Shown here piece after piece: positions 1 to 7,402 of a stretch of DNA of 14,572 bases. The translations under genes were made by a program, and so were the position numbers. Positions within the stretch are counted from its first letter, which is position 1; the number at the start of each line of letters is the position of its first letter. This DNA is from a candidate division WWE3 bacterium. Its GTDB lineage: Bacteria > Patescibacteriota > WWE3 > UBA101185 > UBA10185. Below the pieces are notes generated by a model, which saw only the letters and a list, made by a program, of their open reading frames with translations, was not told the origin of the DNA and did no database searches. The DNA lies in the NCBI GenBank assembly GCA_003564915.1, contig PXDX01000112.1:1-14572 (forward strand). Direction: 5' to 3'.

Positions 1-359
1 GGTTTGCTGCGACATTTGTAGGTGCTATGATACCGTTTCTGTATTTTAATATTCATCCGGCCCGGGTTTTCATGGGAAATGTAGGTTCGCATGTTTTAGG
101 AGCGGTTTTGGTGATGTTGGGTATTGTTATGCATCGCGAGTTCGCACTGATCATTTTATTGGCGGTTTTCATTATTGACGGAATTTCCAGCCCCCTTCAG
201 TCTTGGTCAGCAAAACTTACCGGGAAGCGTATTTTTAGAATGGCTCCCCTTCACCATCATTTTGAACTTTTGGGTTGGCCTGAAACCAAGGTAACGATGC
301 GATTCTGGCTCTTCGGGATATTTTTTACCTTTTTAGGTGTGTTAGTAGCGTTACTATAG
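1..359 (+). CDS. mraY: MraY (phospho-MurNAc-pentapeptide translocase), C-terminal part
   Basis: MraY is a polytopic inner-membrane enzyme that transfers phospho-MurNAc-pentapeptide from UDP to undecaprenyl phosphate, giving lipid I. Only the last ~119 residues are present; the frame is open to the left edge, so the gene starts outside the window. The family hallmark RMAPLHHHFELLGWPE, followed by a final membrane helix, is clear, as is the upstream PARVFMG-VGS loop and the FRMAP-HHH spacing. Odd: the loop normally read as GDTGS or GDVGS is GNVGS here (codon aat at 78-80), so the conserved Asp (Asp267 in E. coli MraY, reported important for catalysis) is Asn. The usual VFVVE segment is also altered, to VFIID. 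ftsW follows after 13 nt with no murD between. Identity is firm; whether the active site is standard cannot be judged without the N-terminal part. Confidence 0.95.
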   Translation, partial: FAATFVGAMIPFLYFNIHPARVFMGNVGSHVLGAVLVMLGIVMHREFALIILLAVFIIDGISSPLQSWSAKLTGKRIFRMAPLHHHFELLGWPETKVTMRFWLFGIFFTFLGVLVALL

Positions 360-372
360 CTTTTTTGATCTT

Positions 373-1581
373 ATGAAAATTCGACGGAATGTTTCGTACA
401 AAAAAAACAAAAGGTCGACGGCGGCTCTAATTCTCACTGCAGGAACATTGCTGTTAATAGGCATCATGCTTGTATATAACTCCACCGTTTTTTATTCCCA
501 AAACGTGTATGGTAATCCTTATCAAATAGCCTTACTTCATTCCGGATGGGTTATCTTAGGTATCATCGGCTTCGTAATATTTTATTCCATACACTACAAA
601 AGATGGATCAAGCTTAGCACCTTTATTTTTGGATTTTCACTTTTGTTTTTGATCTTATTAGCCGTGTTCGGTTTTTTAACCTTCCAAGTCGGCTTGATAA
701 ATTGTGTAATGGATCGTTCCTTTGTTCCTTGTATTAACGGAGCTTATAGGTGGTTTTATCTCAACCCTAAGCCATTACCTTCGATCCCGATGTTGGGTGC
801 TGCAAGTTTTCAACCTGCGGAACTTACTAAGCTAGGGTTAATTCTTTATACATCAGCTCTGCTTAACAAAAATCTAAAATTAAAGAAGGATCCCTATCGT
901 GTGTTCGGAATTTTTATGATCCCTGTTATTTTGTCATCGGTTTTGATAATCCTTCAACCAAACATGTCTACTGCCTTTTTGATCTTTTCTATAGCTTTGA
1001 TAATATATTTCGGCTCAGGAGCACCCGTTAAACCATTTCTTTTATCACTTCCCGTTGTCGCAGTAATACTTTTCTCATTCGCGATGATATCTCCTTACAG
1101 AAGGCAGCGTTTTATGACTTTGTTTCGGGTTGAAAGTTCGCAGGAAGTCAGATTTTCGACTGATTATCACACCAGGCAGATTTTGATCTCTTTAGGTTCG
1201 GGAGGACTTTGGGGTTTGGGGGTGGGTCAGTCTCGTCAAAAGTACGATTATCTTCCTGAGGTTGCATCGGATTCTATTTTTGCTGTTTTAGGTGAGGAGT
1301 TAGGATTTGTGGGCACAACTTTACTTGTTGGTATCTTTACTTATTTGATCTTTTTGGGATATCACATAGCTGCCAGAGCTCCTGATATGTTTTCCCGATG
1401 TTTGGCTTTGGGAGTCACTTCTTGGATAGGATTGCAATTTTTTATTAATGTTGCGGCCATGGTTAGAGTAATTCCCTTAACGGGAATACCCATCCCTTTG
1501 ATCTCCTATGGAGGTTCTTCGTTGTTCTTTGTTCTATGCGGACTGGGTATTTTGGCCGGAATAAGTAAATACACCGAATAA
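373..1581 (+). CDS. ftsW: FtsW, SEDS-family peptidoglycan glycosyltransferase
   Basis: FtsW polymerises lipid II into glycan strands at the septum together with a class B PBP. The 402-residue product has about ten hydrophobic segments. SEDS signatures are present in order: GAYRW (~123-127), FQPAELTKLGLI, QPNMSTA, YDYLPEVASDSIF with the conserved Asp at 300, GEELGFVG, and the C-terminal GIPIPLISYGGSS. The alternative RodA is possible on sequence alone, but the position between mraY and murG in a dcw cluster favours FtsW. The predicted external loop before GAYRW holds two cysteines (C111 and C120) nine residues apart, which could form a disulfide. The ATG at 373 has no visible Shine-Dalgarno and lies 13 nt after the mraY stop, so translation probably depends on coupling or read-through within one transcript. 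Confidence 0.93.
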   Translation: MKIRRNVSYKKNKRSTAALILTAGTLLLIGIMLVYNSTVFYSQNVYGNPYQIALLHSGWVILGIIGFVIFYSIHYKRWIKLSTFIFGFSLLFLILLAVFGFLTFQVGLINCVMDRSFVPCINGAYRWFYLNPKPLPSIPMLGAASFQPAELTKLGLILYTSALLNKNLKLKKDPYRVFGIFMIPVILSSVLIILQPNMSTAFLIFSIALIIYFGSGAPVKPFLLSLPVVAVILFSFAMISPYRRQRFMTLFRVESSQEVRFSTDYHTRQILISLGSGGLWGLGVGQSRQKYDYLPEVASDSIFAVLGEELGFVGTTLLVGIFTYLIFLGYHIAARAPDMFSRCLALGVTSWIGLQFFINVAAMVRVIPLTGIPIPLISYGGSSLFFVLCGLGILAGISKYTE

Positions 1582-1593
1582 GAGAAGATAGTT

Positions 1594-1655
1594 TTCACCA
1601 AAGACTCTATGAATTTATTTAATTAGATGCTTACTTATCTGAAAAAACTGGTGAA
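1594..1655. repeat. Inverted repeat in the ftsW-murG gap
   Basis: TTCACCA at 1594-1600 is exactly complemented by TGGTGAA at 1649-1655, with a 48-nt AT-rich interval. No T-run follows the right arm, so it does not look like an intrinsic terminator. The right arm sits just upstream of the putative murG -10 element, so an operator or long-range RNA pairing is possible, but a 7-bp match over this distance can also arise by chance. Confidence 0.25.
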
Positions 1656-1661
1656 TTAAGA

Positions 1662-1667
1662 TAAAAT
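1662..1667 (+). promoter_or_regulatory. Putative -10 element for leaderless murG mRNA
   Basis: TAAAAT ends 6 nt before the murG ATG at 1674, the distance expected if transcription starts at the start codon. An overlapping TAAGAT at 1657-1662 is an alternative. There is no recognisable -35 hexamer and no Shine-Dalgarno. This is the only sizeable gap inside the dcw cluster (92 nt), so an internal promoter here is plausible. Confidence 0.45.
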
Positions 1668-1673
1668 GGTCAT

Positions 1674-2789
1674 ATGAAAATTGCTGTTACGGGAGGACAT
1701 CACACGAGCGCGCTTCCGGTTATAAAGCGTTTCAGAGAAGAGAATCCGAACGTTGAACTTATTTGGTTTGGTCACAAGCACAGTCTTAAGGGCGATAAAA
1801 ACACTACCCTTGAGTATAGAGACATTACAGATTTGGGAATACGTTTTATCGATCTTCCGGCCGGTAAATTCTACAGAACCTATGATCCTGTTAGATTGTT
1901 AAAAATTCCTTTGGGATTTATTGTTGCTACCTACCATCTATTGAAGAATAGGCCTAACGCAATACTATCTTTCGGAGGGTATATAGCAGTACCGGTGGTC
2001 ATTTCAGGTTGGTTTTTAGGTATTCCTTCTATTACACATGAACAAACTGTAGTAGTTGGATACGCGAACAAGTTAATTTCTAAATTTGCAAAGAAGATCC
2101 TTATCTCCCATGAAGAATCTTCCAAGTACTTTCCCCCGGAAAAAACCGTACTCTCAGGTCTTCCTTTAAGAAAAGAGCTTTTTGAAGTTAGATCTGACGA
2201 ATTCGGCCTTGAAAACGATCTTCCCGTTCTTTATATAACTGCGGGTAAGACAGGGTCTCATAAAATTAATTCCGTTGTGGCGGATTGTTTATCCGATCTG
2301 CTCCAAAGATTCAATGTCATTCATCAATGTGGGGATTATTCCCGCTATGATGATTATTCCAATCTTAAGAAAACGTATGAATTGTTGTTGCACGAGGATA
2401 AAAAAGAAAACAATCAATCCGAATATCCTAGAGGAAAGTATTTTGTAAGAAAATTCATTGGCAAAGATATTATCGGAGAAGTTTTTTCCAAGTCCGATAT
2501 TCTATTATCTCGAGCGGGTGCTCATATTACAGCTGAGATCAAAGCTTTCGGAAAAGCTGCTGTATTGGTACCTATTCCTTGGGTCTCACATAATGAGCAG
2601 TATCTAAATGCTTCTTTACTTGAGGATATGGGTTTAGCAGTTATATTAAATGAAAATGAACTGAGCTGTGAAAACTTATTAGAAAAATTGGATGAGGTGT
2701 ATTACTCCATTGAAGTAGGTCATGAGAACATTAAATATGATCACGGGCCGGCGGATGTAATATGCCGCGAAGTCCTTTCATTGATGTAA
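1674..2789 (+). CDS. murG: MurG-like UDP-GlcNAc:lipid I GlcNAc transferase
   Basis: MurG is a peripheral membrane GT-B glycosyltransferase that adds GlcNAc to lipid I, forming lipid II. The 371-residue length fits the family. Supporting motifs are the GGYIAVP loop, GIPSITHEQ (H122-E123-Q124), a second-domain glycine loop, RAGAHITAE with Glu288 in the position of the uridine/ribose-binding acidic helix, and PIPWVSHNEQYLNA matching the family's P-P-A-DHQ-NA segment. The N-terminal loop, normally GGTGGHVFPAL, is GGHHTSALP here: it is two residues shorter, and Ser12 sits where the family His would align. The second loop, normally GGSQGA--LN, reads AGKTGSHKIN (190-199). These changes make it a divergent MurG, possibly a lineage-wide variant. 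Being between ftsW and ftsQ strongly supports the role. The ATG is preceded by a -10-like element rather than a ribosome site. Confidence 0.85.
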   Translation: MKIAVTGGHHTSALPVIKRFREENPNVELIWFGHKHSLKGDKNTTLEYRDITDLGIRFIDLPAGKFYRTYDPVRLLKIPLGFIVATYHLLKNRPNAILSFGGYIAVPVVISGWFLGIPSITHEQTVVVGYANKLISKFAKKILISHEESSKYFPPEKTVLSGLPLRKELFEVRSDEFGLENDLPVLYITAGKTGSHKINSVVADCLSDLLQRFNVIHQCGDYSRYDDYSNLKKTYELLLHEDKKENNQSEYPRGKYFVRKFIGKDIIGEVFSKSDILLSRAGAHITAEIKAFGKAAVLVPIPWVSHNEQYLNASLLEDMGLAVILNENELSCENLLEKLDEVYYSIEVGHENIKYDHGPADVICREVLSLM

Positions 2790-2792
2790 TTA

Positions 2793-3575
2793 ATGAGAAA
2801 AAGAAAAAGAAATAGTTCCAAAAAGTTATTAAGCGCCAGGAAAAGGAGGGAAATTCTTGCAGCAATTCAAAAGTATCTTAAACCCCTACTCTTAGTAAGT
2901 CTTTTTATTTTTCTTATAGGTATTTCATATTACACTGTGATGATTTCGGATGTGTTTTTGATTTCTGATATAGATTTAATTGGGGGTGGGGAATTTGTCA
3001 ACAGAACTGATCTGTGGAACTTCGTCAATTCAAGTTATAAGAATGAGAACCTTGTATTTTTAAGGGCTCCAGATATTTCCGAGCAAATTGAGGATAGATT
3101 TTTAGCTGCTAAACATGCTCATGTAACCAAAATCTACCCAGATAAACTAACAATAAATATCGAAGAGAGAGTCCCTTTAGCTCTTCTTTCGAATGATTAC
3201 GTGGATGATATATTTATGGTGGATATCGAAGGATATGTTTTAGGGGCAGTAAGTCCCGACTTTGAGGATCTTCCCAAGATAGACTATATGGGGGATTTGA
3301 GAATTGGGGAGTTTGTAATTCAGGACTTGGTCTTGATATATCACGATCTTATAGAAGCTACGGATAGGTCGAACATTACAGCGACCGAAATGGTTTTTTA
3401 TAGTGATTACGCTGTTTTGTACACTTCCAAGGGTATAAGAGTTTTGGTTTCTTACTATAAAGACAGGGAAATGAGTGTAAAAACCGCCTCTCGTTTGATT
3501 CATAACTTGACTTTGGAGGGGAAAAATCCGGTTTCCATAGATTTGCGTTATGATAAAGTGGTAGTATCATATTAG
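2793..3575 (+). CDS. ftsQ: FtsQ/DivIB-like cell division protein
   Basis: FtsQ/DivIB is a bitopic divisome protein linking the Z-ring side to the septal synthase through FtsL/FtsB. The 260-residue product has a strongly basic cytoplasmic tail (residues 1-30, rich in Arg and Lys), one membrane helix at about 31-50, then an extracytoplasmic region. It opens with a POTRA-like stretch (about 55-125: ISDIDLIGGGEFVNRTDLW, then a NLVFLRA segment and IYPDKLTINIEERVPLALL), the typical FtsQ pattern. The beta-rich remainder (about 126-260) fits the FtsQ/DivIB beta domain. There are no cysteines. It starts 3 nt after the murG stop with no Shine-Dalgarno, suggesting coupling. Sequence conservation in this family is always low, so the call leans on topology, the POTRA pattern and the murG-ftsQ-ftsA order. 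Confidence 0.87.
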   Translation: MRKRKRNSSKKLLSARKRREILAAIQKYLKPLLLVSLFIFLIGISYYTVMISDVFLISDIDLIGGGEFVNRTDLWNFVNSSYKNENLVFLRAPDISEQIEDRFLAAKHAHVTKIYPDKLTINIEERVPLALLSNDYVDDIFMVDIEGYVLGAVSPDFEDLPKIDYMGDLRIGEFVIQDLVLIYHDLIEATDRSNITATEMVFYSDYAVLYTSKGIRVLVSYYKDREMSVKTASRLIHNLTLEGKNPVSIDLRYDKVVVSY

Positions 3576-3585
3576 ATATATTTTT

Positions 3586-4839
3586 ATGCCTAAAGAGAAA
3601 ATAATTACAGGAATAGATATTGGTTCTCAAAAAATCAGCACAGCAATTGCAACAGTCCATGAAAATAAGGTTTCGATTATAGGTGTTTCTGGAGCAGTTC
3701 CTTCGAAAGGTATCAAAAGAGGCTGTGTTGTAGATATTGACAGCGCTGTTGAATCCATATCGGTTAGTCTAGAAAGAGCTGAGAGAATGGCAGGAGTATC
3801 GGTGACCGGAGCTTTTGTTACCGTGAATGGTAGCCACATACAAACAGAAAATTCCCATGGAGTAGTTGCTGTTAACCCTCAGATCGAAGAAATCTCGCGT
3901 GAAGATGTGATCAGAGTGACCGAAGCGGCTCAGGCAGTTACCCTTCCCTCGTCTAGAAGGATTATCCATGTTATCCCCCGCGATTTTATTGTTGACTCTC
4001 AAGAAGGAATTAAAGATCCGGTGGGCATGGCAGGCGTCAGACTCGAGGTTGAGACAAATATTATCCACGGATCATCCACAGCGATAAAGAACTTGATCAA
4101 ATGTATAGATCAAGTAGGAGTAGAAGTAAAAGAGCTTATTTTCACCGGACTTGCATCTTCGGAAGCAGTGTTGACAGACACCGAAAGAGAATTAGGCACT
4201 GTGCTGGTGGATATAGGAGGGGGAACGACCTCACTTATGGCTTTTATGGAAGGAAGTCCCGTGCACTCTTCGGTTTTGGGCATAGGAGCTAAACACATAA
4301 CGAGCGATTTAGCCATAGGATTGAGGACCAGGTTAGACGATGCGGAAAAAATAAAATTAAAACTCGGTACTTTGGTTTCCGATGATCAACAAAAAGTTAC
4401 AACGGTCAAGGACGAAATGTTCAATGTTTCCGAATTTGGCTTGGACACGGATGAAGTTCCCGTTAAATTTTTAAATGAAATAATTAATGCTCGCTCAAAG
4501 GAGATTTTCAATATGGTAGCTTTGGAATTGAGCAAGGCGGATCTTTTAGGGAAATTACCGGCAGGAGCTGTTTTGACCGGGGGAGGATCACAAACTTTGG
4601 GAGTATCAAACGTAGCAAAATCCATTCTTAAAACTCCGGTCAGGATAGGAACGCCCAGTGGTGTAACCGGTCTTCTGGATGAAATACAAAGTCCTGCTTT
4701 TTCCGCTACCGTAGGGTCGATCCTTTACGGGGTAAATATGTCCCGAAGCAGCTCAATCTTGTATTCCGGTAAGAGTCAGGGTAATATAGGTAAGAATATT
4801 TTTGGACTCTTTGATAAAATCAAATCATTCCTGCCCTAG
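3586..4839 (+). CDS. ftsA: FtsA, actin-like membrane tether of the Z-ring
   Basis: FtsA is an actin-fold ATPase that anchors FtsZ to the membrane and recruits later divisome proteins. In the 417-residue product the nucleotide-binding motifs are visible: phosphate 1 (GIDIGSQKIS, from residue 9), phosphate 2 (VDIGGGTT, 208-215) and the adenosine motif (TGGGSQ, 331-336). Between the first two lies the FtsA-specific 1C/SHS2 region (VTVNGSHIQ through HVIPRDFIVD and GMAGVRLEVE). The last ~16 residues (GKNIFGLFDKIKSFLP) form an amphipathic helix typical of the FtsA membrane-targeting sequence, after a short Ser/Gly linker. Length and motifs are standard and nothing is missing. The gene begins 10 nt after ftsQ; no Shine-Dalgarno is evident, and the TAGATA just upstream is too poor a -10 match to call. 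Confidence 0.96.
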   Translation: MPKEKIITGIDIGSQKISTAIATVHENKVSIIGVSGAVPSKGIKRGCVVDIDSAVESISVSLERAERMAGVSVTGAFVTVNGSHIQTENSHGVVAVNPQIEEISREDVIRVTEAAQAVTLPSSRRIIHVIPRDFIVDSQEGIKDPVGMAGVRLEVETNIIHGSSTAIKNLIKCIDQVGVEVKELIFTGLASSEAVLTDTERELGTVLVDIGGGTTSLMAFMEGSPVHSSVLGIGAKHITSDLAIGLRTRLDDAEKIKLKLGTLVSDDQQKVTTVKDEMFNVSEFGLDTDEVPVKFLNEIINARSKEIFNMVALELSKADLLGKLPAGAVLTGGGSQTLGVSNVAKSILKTPVRIGTPSGVTGLLDEIQSPAFSATVGSILYGVNMSRSSSILYSGKSQGNIGKNIFGLFDKIKSFLP

Positions 4840-4849
4840 TTAGTTCAGT

Positions 4850-4855
4850 TATAAT
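4850..4855 (+). promoter_or_regulatory. Putative -10 element for leaderless ftsZ mRNA
   Basis: A perfect TATAAT lies in the ftsA-ftsZ gap and ends 9 nt before the ATG at 4865. No convincing -35 hexamer is present at 17-18 nt, and there is no TG extension. It supports independent, leaderless expression of ftsZ and selects the ATG at 4865 over the TTG at 4859. Confidence 0.55.
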
Positions 4856-4864
4856 ACATTGGTT

Positions 4865-5971
4865 ATGCAAATAAAACCGGAGATAGAACGTTTTGCCAAA
4901 ATTAGAGTCGTAGGTGTTGGAGGTGCGGGGGGAAACGTTATCAATACAATGATAGAAGCTCAACAGATAGACGGCGTTGAGTTCATTGCTATAAATACAG
5001 ACTCACAAGCCCTATCCATTAATAATGCCTTTATCAAGGTGCCTATAGGACAGGATATAACCAATGGACTTGGTGCCGGCTCCAACCCTGAAGTTGGAAG
5101 AGAAGCTGCTGAGGAATCTGAAGATATCATAAGATCGAATTTGGAAGAATCGGATATGGTTTTTGTAACCGCGGGAATGGGTGGCGGTACCGGTACCGGA
5201 GCTTCGCCTATTGTGGCTCGTATTGCCAGAGAAGTTGGTGCCTTAACCATTGGAGTTGTCACAAAACCCTTCGATTTTGAGGGAAGCCAGAGACAAAGAA
5301 ATGCGGAGAAGGGAATTGAAGATCTAAAGCAAGAAGTGGATGCACTTATAGTTATACCCAACCAAAAGCTTTTAGAAATCTCGGATGACGATACCACGGT
5401 CGTAGAGGCATTCCGTGTTTCCGACAGTATACTTAATCAGGGCGTGCAGGGAATCTCGGATCTGATTGTTAAGCCCGGATTGATTAACGTGGATTTTGCA
5501 GACGTGCAGACAGTTATGAAAGACGCGGGATCGGCACTTATGGGTATAGGTATAGGAACCGGAGAAAACAGAGCCGAAACTGCCGCCCAGGGAGCTATTT
5601 CTTCACCTTTATTGGAAGTTTCAATTGAAGGTGCAATGGGTATCTTGTTTAATATCGTAGGAGGTCATGACCTTACGATGAAAGAGGTCGATCGGGCTGC
5701 CAGATTGGTTAGTGAGAAAGCAAATCCCGACGCCAATATCATATATGGTACAACAATAGATCCTGATATGTCAGAACAACTTAAAATAACCGTAATTGCG
5801 ACCGGATTTGATTCCGCCTTCCCTAGCGGATTTGACATGCCCTCAAGAGTATCCAGACCCGAAAAAGTTATTGAGAAACCCGAAGATGAAGACGATGAAG
5901 ATGATTGGGTGAAGGATCTTGACGACAAGGACTCGCAATTCGATATTCCCGCTTTCTTGCGCGGAAGATAG
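4865..5971 (+). CDS. ftsZ: FtsZ, tubulin-like division GTPase
   Basis: FtsZ polymerises into the cytokinetic ring and treadmills on GTP hydrolysis. With the ATG start the protein has 368 residues. Signatures are complete: the N-terminal VVGVGGAGGNVINTM loop, the tubulin signature GGGTGTGA (106-113), the GSQRQRNAEKG segment, and the T7 catalytic loop NVDFADV (208-214, Asp210 and Asp213). The globular core ends near residue 325. It is followed by a short, very acidic linker of about 35 residues rich in Glu and Asp, and the conserved C-terminal peptide DIPAFLRGR, which binds FtsA. I chose ATG 4865 rather than TTG 4859 because the upstream TATAAT places the likely transcription start at the ATG. 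Everything needed for a functional FtsZ is present. Confidence 0.98.
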   Translation: MQIKPEIERFAKIRVVGVGGAGGNVINTMIEAQQIDGVEFIAINTDSQALSINNAFIKVPIGQDITNGLGAGSNPEVGREAAEESEDIIRSNLEESDMVFVTAGMGGGTGTGASPIVARIAREVGALTIGVVTKPFDFEGSQRQRNAEKGIEDLKQEVDALIVIPNQKLLEISDDDTTVVEAFRVSDSILNQGVQGISDLIVKPGLINVDFADVQTVMKDAGSALMGIGIGTGENRAETAAQGAISSPLLEVSIEGAMGILFNIVGGHDLTMKEVDRAARLVSEKANPDANIIYGTTIDPDMSEQLKITVIATGFDSAFPSGFDMPSRVSRPEKVIEKPEDEDDEDDWVKDLDDKDSQFDIPAFLRGR

Positions 5972-5982
5972 AAGTATAAATG

Positions 5983-5991
5983 TGATATATT
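5983..5991 (+). promoter_or_regulatory. Extended -10 promoter for the PilM-like/LytR_C gene
   Basis: TGATATATT is a TGn-extended -10 box whose hexamer TATATT ends 9 nt before the ATG at 6001. No Shine-Dalgarno lies in the 29-nt gap after ftsZ. This suggests the gene can be transcribed separately from ftsZ as a leaderless mRNA. Confidence 0.5.
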
Positions 5992-6000
5992 AGTATTTGT

Positions 6001-7395
6001 ATGAAAGATCTGCTCATCTCATTAGACTCAAAATTTTTAAAGGCCACTTTCATTACTAAAGAGGGTGCGGCATCTACTTGTGTGGAAATTCCGAAAGATC
6101 TGTATTCCGGGGAATCTCCCTCCGAGGGTTTTCAGGAATTAACGGGATTTATTATTGATTCCTGTTCCTCCATTGTTAACAAGAATCAAAAACCGAGCGG
6201 TCTCCATTTTTTATTATCTCCGGAAGAAGTTGTACTGGCTTTTCTTACGGTAAATAAAAACGGACTTGATCCGGAAGAGCAATTAATTTCGGCTGCAGAA
6301 GAAAAGGTAAAAGCTCCCCTAGAGGAACATTATTATTCTTTTAATAAGATCGCACCTTTTACATATCAGTTCATCGCGGTAAAGAAGGAGATTATCCACT
6401 TGTTGATGGAAATATCAAATTTATGGGGAGTTCCGCTGCAAAGTATTGTTCCTTGGCCCATGCTGCTCCCCAAAACTTTAAAGAATCTTGAACCCGCTAT
6501 CTTTGTAAACCGTATAGAGAATGAGGATTTCGTTATCCTTTCAGAGTTGAACGGAGTCTACCACGCCTCCATATATGAAAATATTGTAAGCGCATCAGAT
6601 CTAAAAAAACTGGTCAAAAAACTATCCTTGTATAAGAGACAAAAGCCCATTGATCAGATTTATTTTCTAGCAGGAGAGTCCGATGATTATAAAGGGTATA
6701 AAAAACTGCCTATATTGACAGGAGATGCAATGGAAGGCTATGAGAGGGGTATGGAAACGCATTCAATATTCGAGAAGATGTTAAGAGAAGATGATACGTT
6801 TTTGGGTTCATGCGTAAATCTTTTGTCAATGCTTCCTCTTCCTGAACCATTTTTGCAAAGGGTTCCCGCAGTTCCGGTAGCCGTGACCATTTTATTGATC
6901 AGTATCTTGGTTGGAGGTTATTTTCTTTTTTCACCGGACGAAAGCTCAGGCGTGGTATCACCTTCAAACGATATTTTGAGTGAACAGACGCCTCTTGAAG
7001 GGATGCCGGAAGATTTCCGTGGAGATCAAGTATCCGAAACGACTCCCGGAGGCAATGTCGGTGGAGAATCCTCCGTTCTATTGACCAAAGAAGATCTTCT
7101 GATAAGAATAGAAAACGCATCCGGGGTCAACGGCGCAGCGGGAAGAACCCAAGCTCTGCTGGAGGACTTGGATTATGAGGTACAAAGCATTGGCACGGCT
7201 AATAACATGATGGAAGATACACAGATCTATATCGATGAAGAGCTTTACGATCTTAAAGAAGACCTTAAAGAAGACTTAGAGGATGTTGTAGATGAAATCA
7301 TAGTGGACTTTTTTGAAGGTTTGACCGAGGAAGACTTAGAAGAAGGATTTAACCATAATGTTCTGATAATTTTGGGGAGAAACTCTCGAATTTAA
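6001..7395 (+). CDS. PilM/GspL-like cytoplasmic domain - TM - LytR_C-like domain protein
   Basis: I recognise no named gene here. The 464-residue protein divides into three parts. Residues 1-~285 are soluble and cytoplasmic, and resemble the actin-like/SHS2 fold of PilM and GspL: an N-terminal LLISLDSKFLKATF strand pair, an LLSPEEVVLAFLTV segment, and ISNLWGVPLQSIVPWPMLLP followed by a strand. However, the glycine-rich phosphate motifs of FtsA and PilM are absent. A membrane helix spans about 290-310. An external Ser/Gly/acidic linker (311-360) leads to a LytR_C-like domain beginning LLIRIENASGVNGAAGRTQALLEDLDYEVQ, as at the C-termini of LytR-CpsA-Psr ligases. That domain carries a strongly acidic insertion with a duplicated LKED. 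Lying directly after ftsZ and just before an RNHCP gene, it could be a divisome or envelope protein transmitting between cytoplasm and wall. Fold assignment of the N-terminus is moderate; function is inference. Confidence 0.6.
   Translation: MKDLLISLDSKFLKATFITKEGAASTCVEIPKDLYSGESPSEGFQELTGFIIDSCSSIVNKNQKPSGLHFLLSPEEVVLAFLTVNKNGLDPEEQLISAAEEKVKAPLEEHYYSFNKIAPFTYQFIAVKKEIIHLLMEISNLWGVPLQSIVPWPMLLPKTLKNLEPAIFVNRIENEDFVILSELNGVYHASIYENIVSASDLKKLVKKLSLYKRQKPIDQIYFLAGESDDYKGYKKLPILTGDAMEGYERGMETHSIFEKMLREDDTFLGSCVNLLSMLPLPEPFLQRVPAVPVAVTILLISILVGGYFLFSPDESSGVVSPSNDILSEQTPLEGMPEDFRGDQVSETTPGGNVGGESSVLLTKEDLLIRIENASGVNGAAGRTQALLEDLDYEVQSIGTANNMMEDTQIYIDEELYDLKEDLKEDLEDVVDEIIVDFFEGLTEEDLEEGFNHNVLIILGRNSRI
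7252..7275 (+). repeat. Two perfect 12-bp tandem repeats inside the LytR_C-like domain
   Basis: CTTAAAGAAGAC occurs twice back to back, in frame, encoding LKED-LKED; a degenerate third unit (LED) follows. It lies in an acidic helical insertion of the extracytoplasmic domain. An in-frame 12-bp unit can expand or contract by slippage without breaking the gene. Confidence 0.8.
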
Positions 7396-7402
7396 CCAAC
7401 TA

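Noticed and set aside
3573..3585. TAGATA as a leaderless -10 box for ftsA
   Set aside because: The final, most conserved T of the hexamer is missing and it overlaps the ftsQ stop; ftsA is more simply an internal operon gene.
4859..4864. TTG as the ftsZ start, giving two extra residues
   Set aside because: The perfect TATAAT ends only 3 nt before the TTG, too close for transcription to begin upstream of it; the ATG at 4865 fits better.
4960..5397. A 145-codon open frame antisense to ftsZ
   Set aside because: It is the complement of a well-conserved gene, has a Ser/Pro-rich low-complexity translation and no recognisable motif; long antisense frames are common opposite biased coding sequence.
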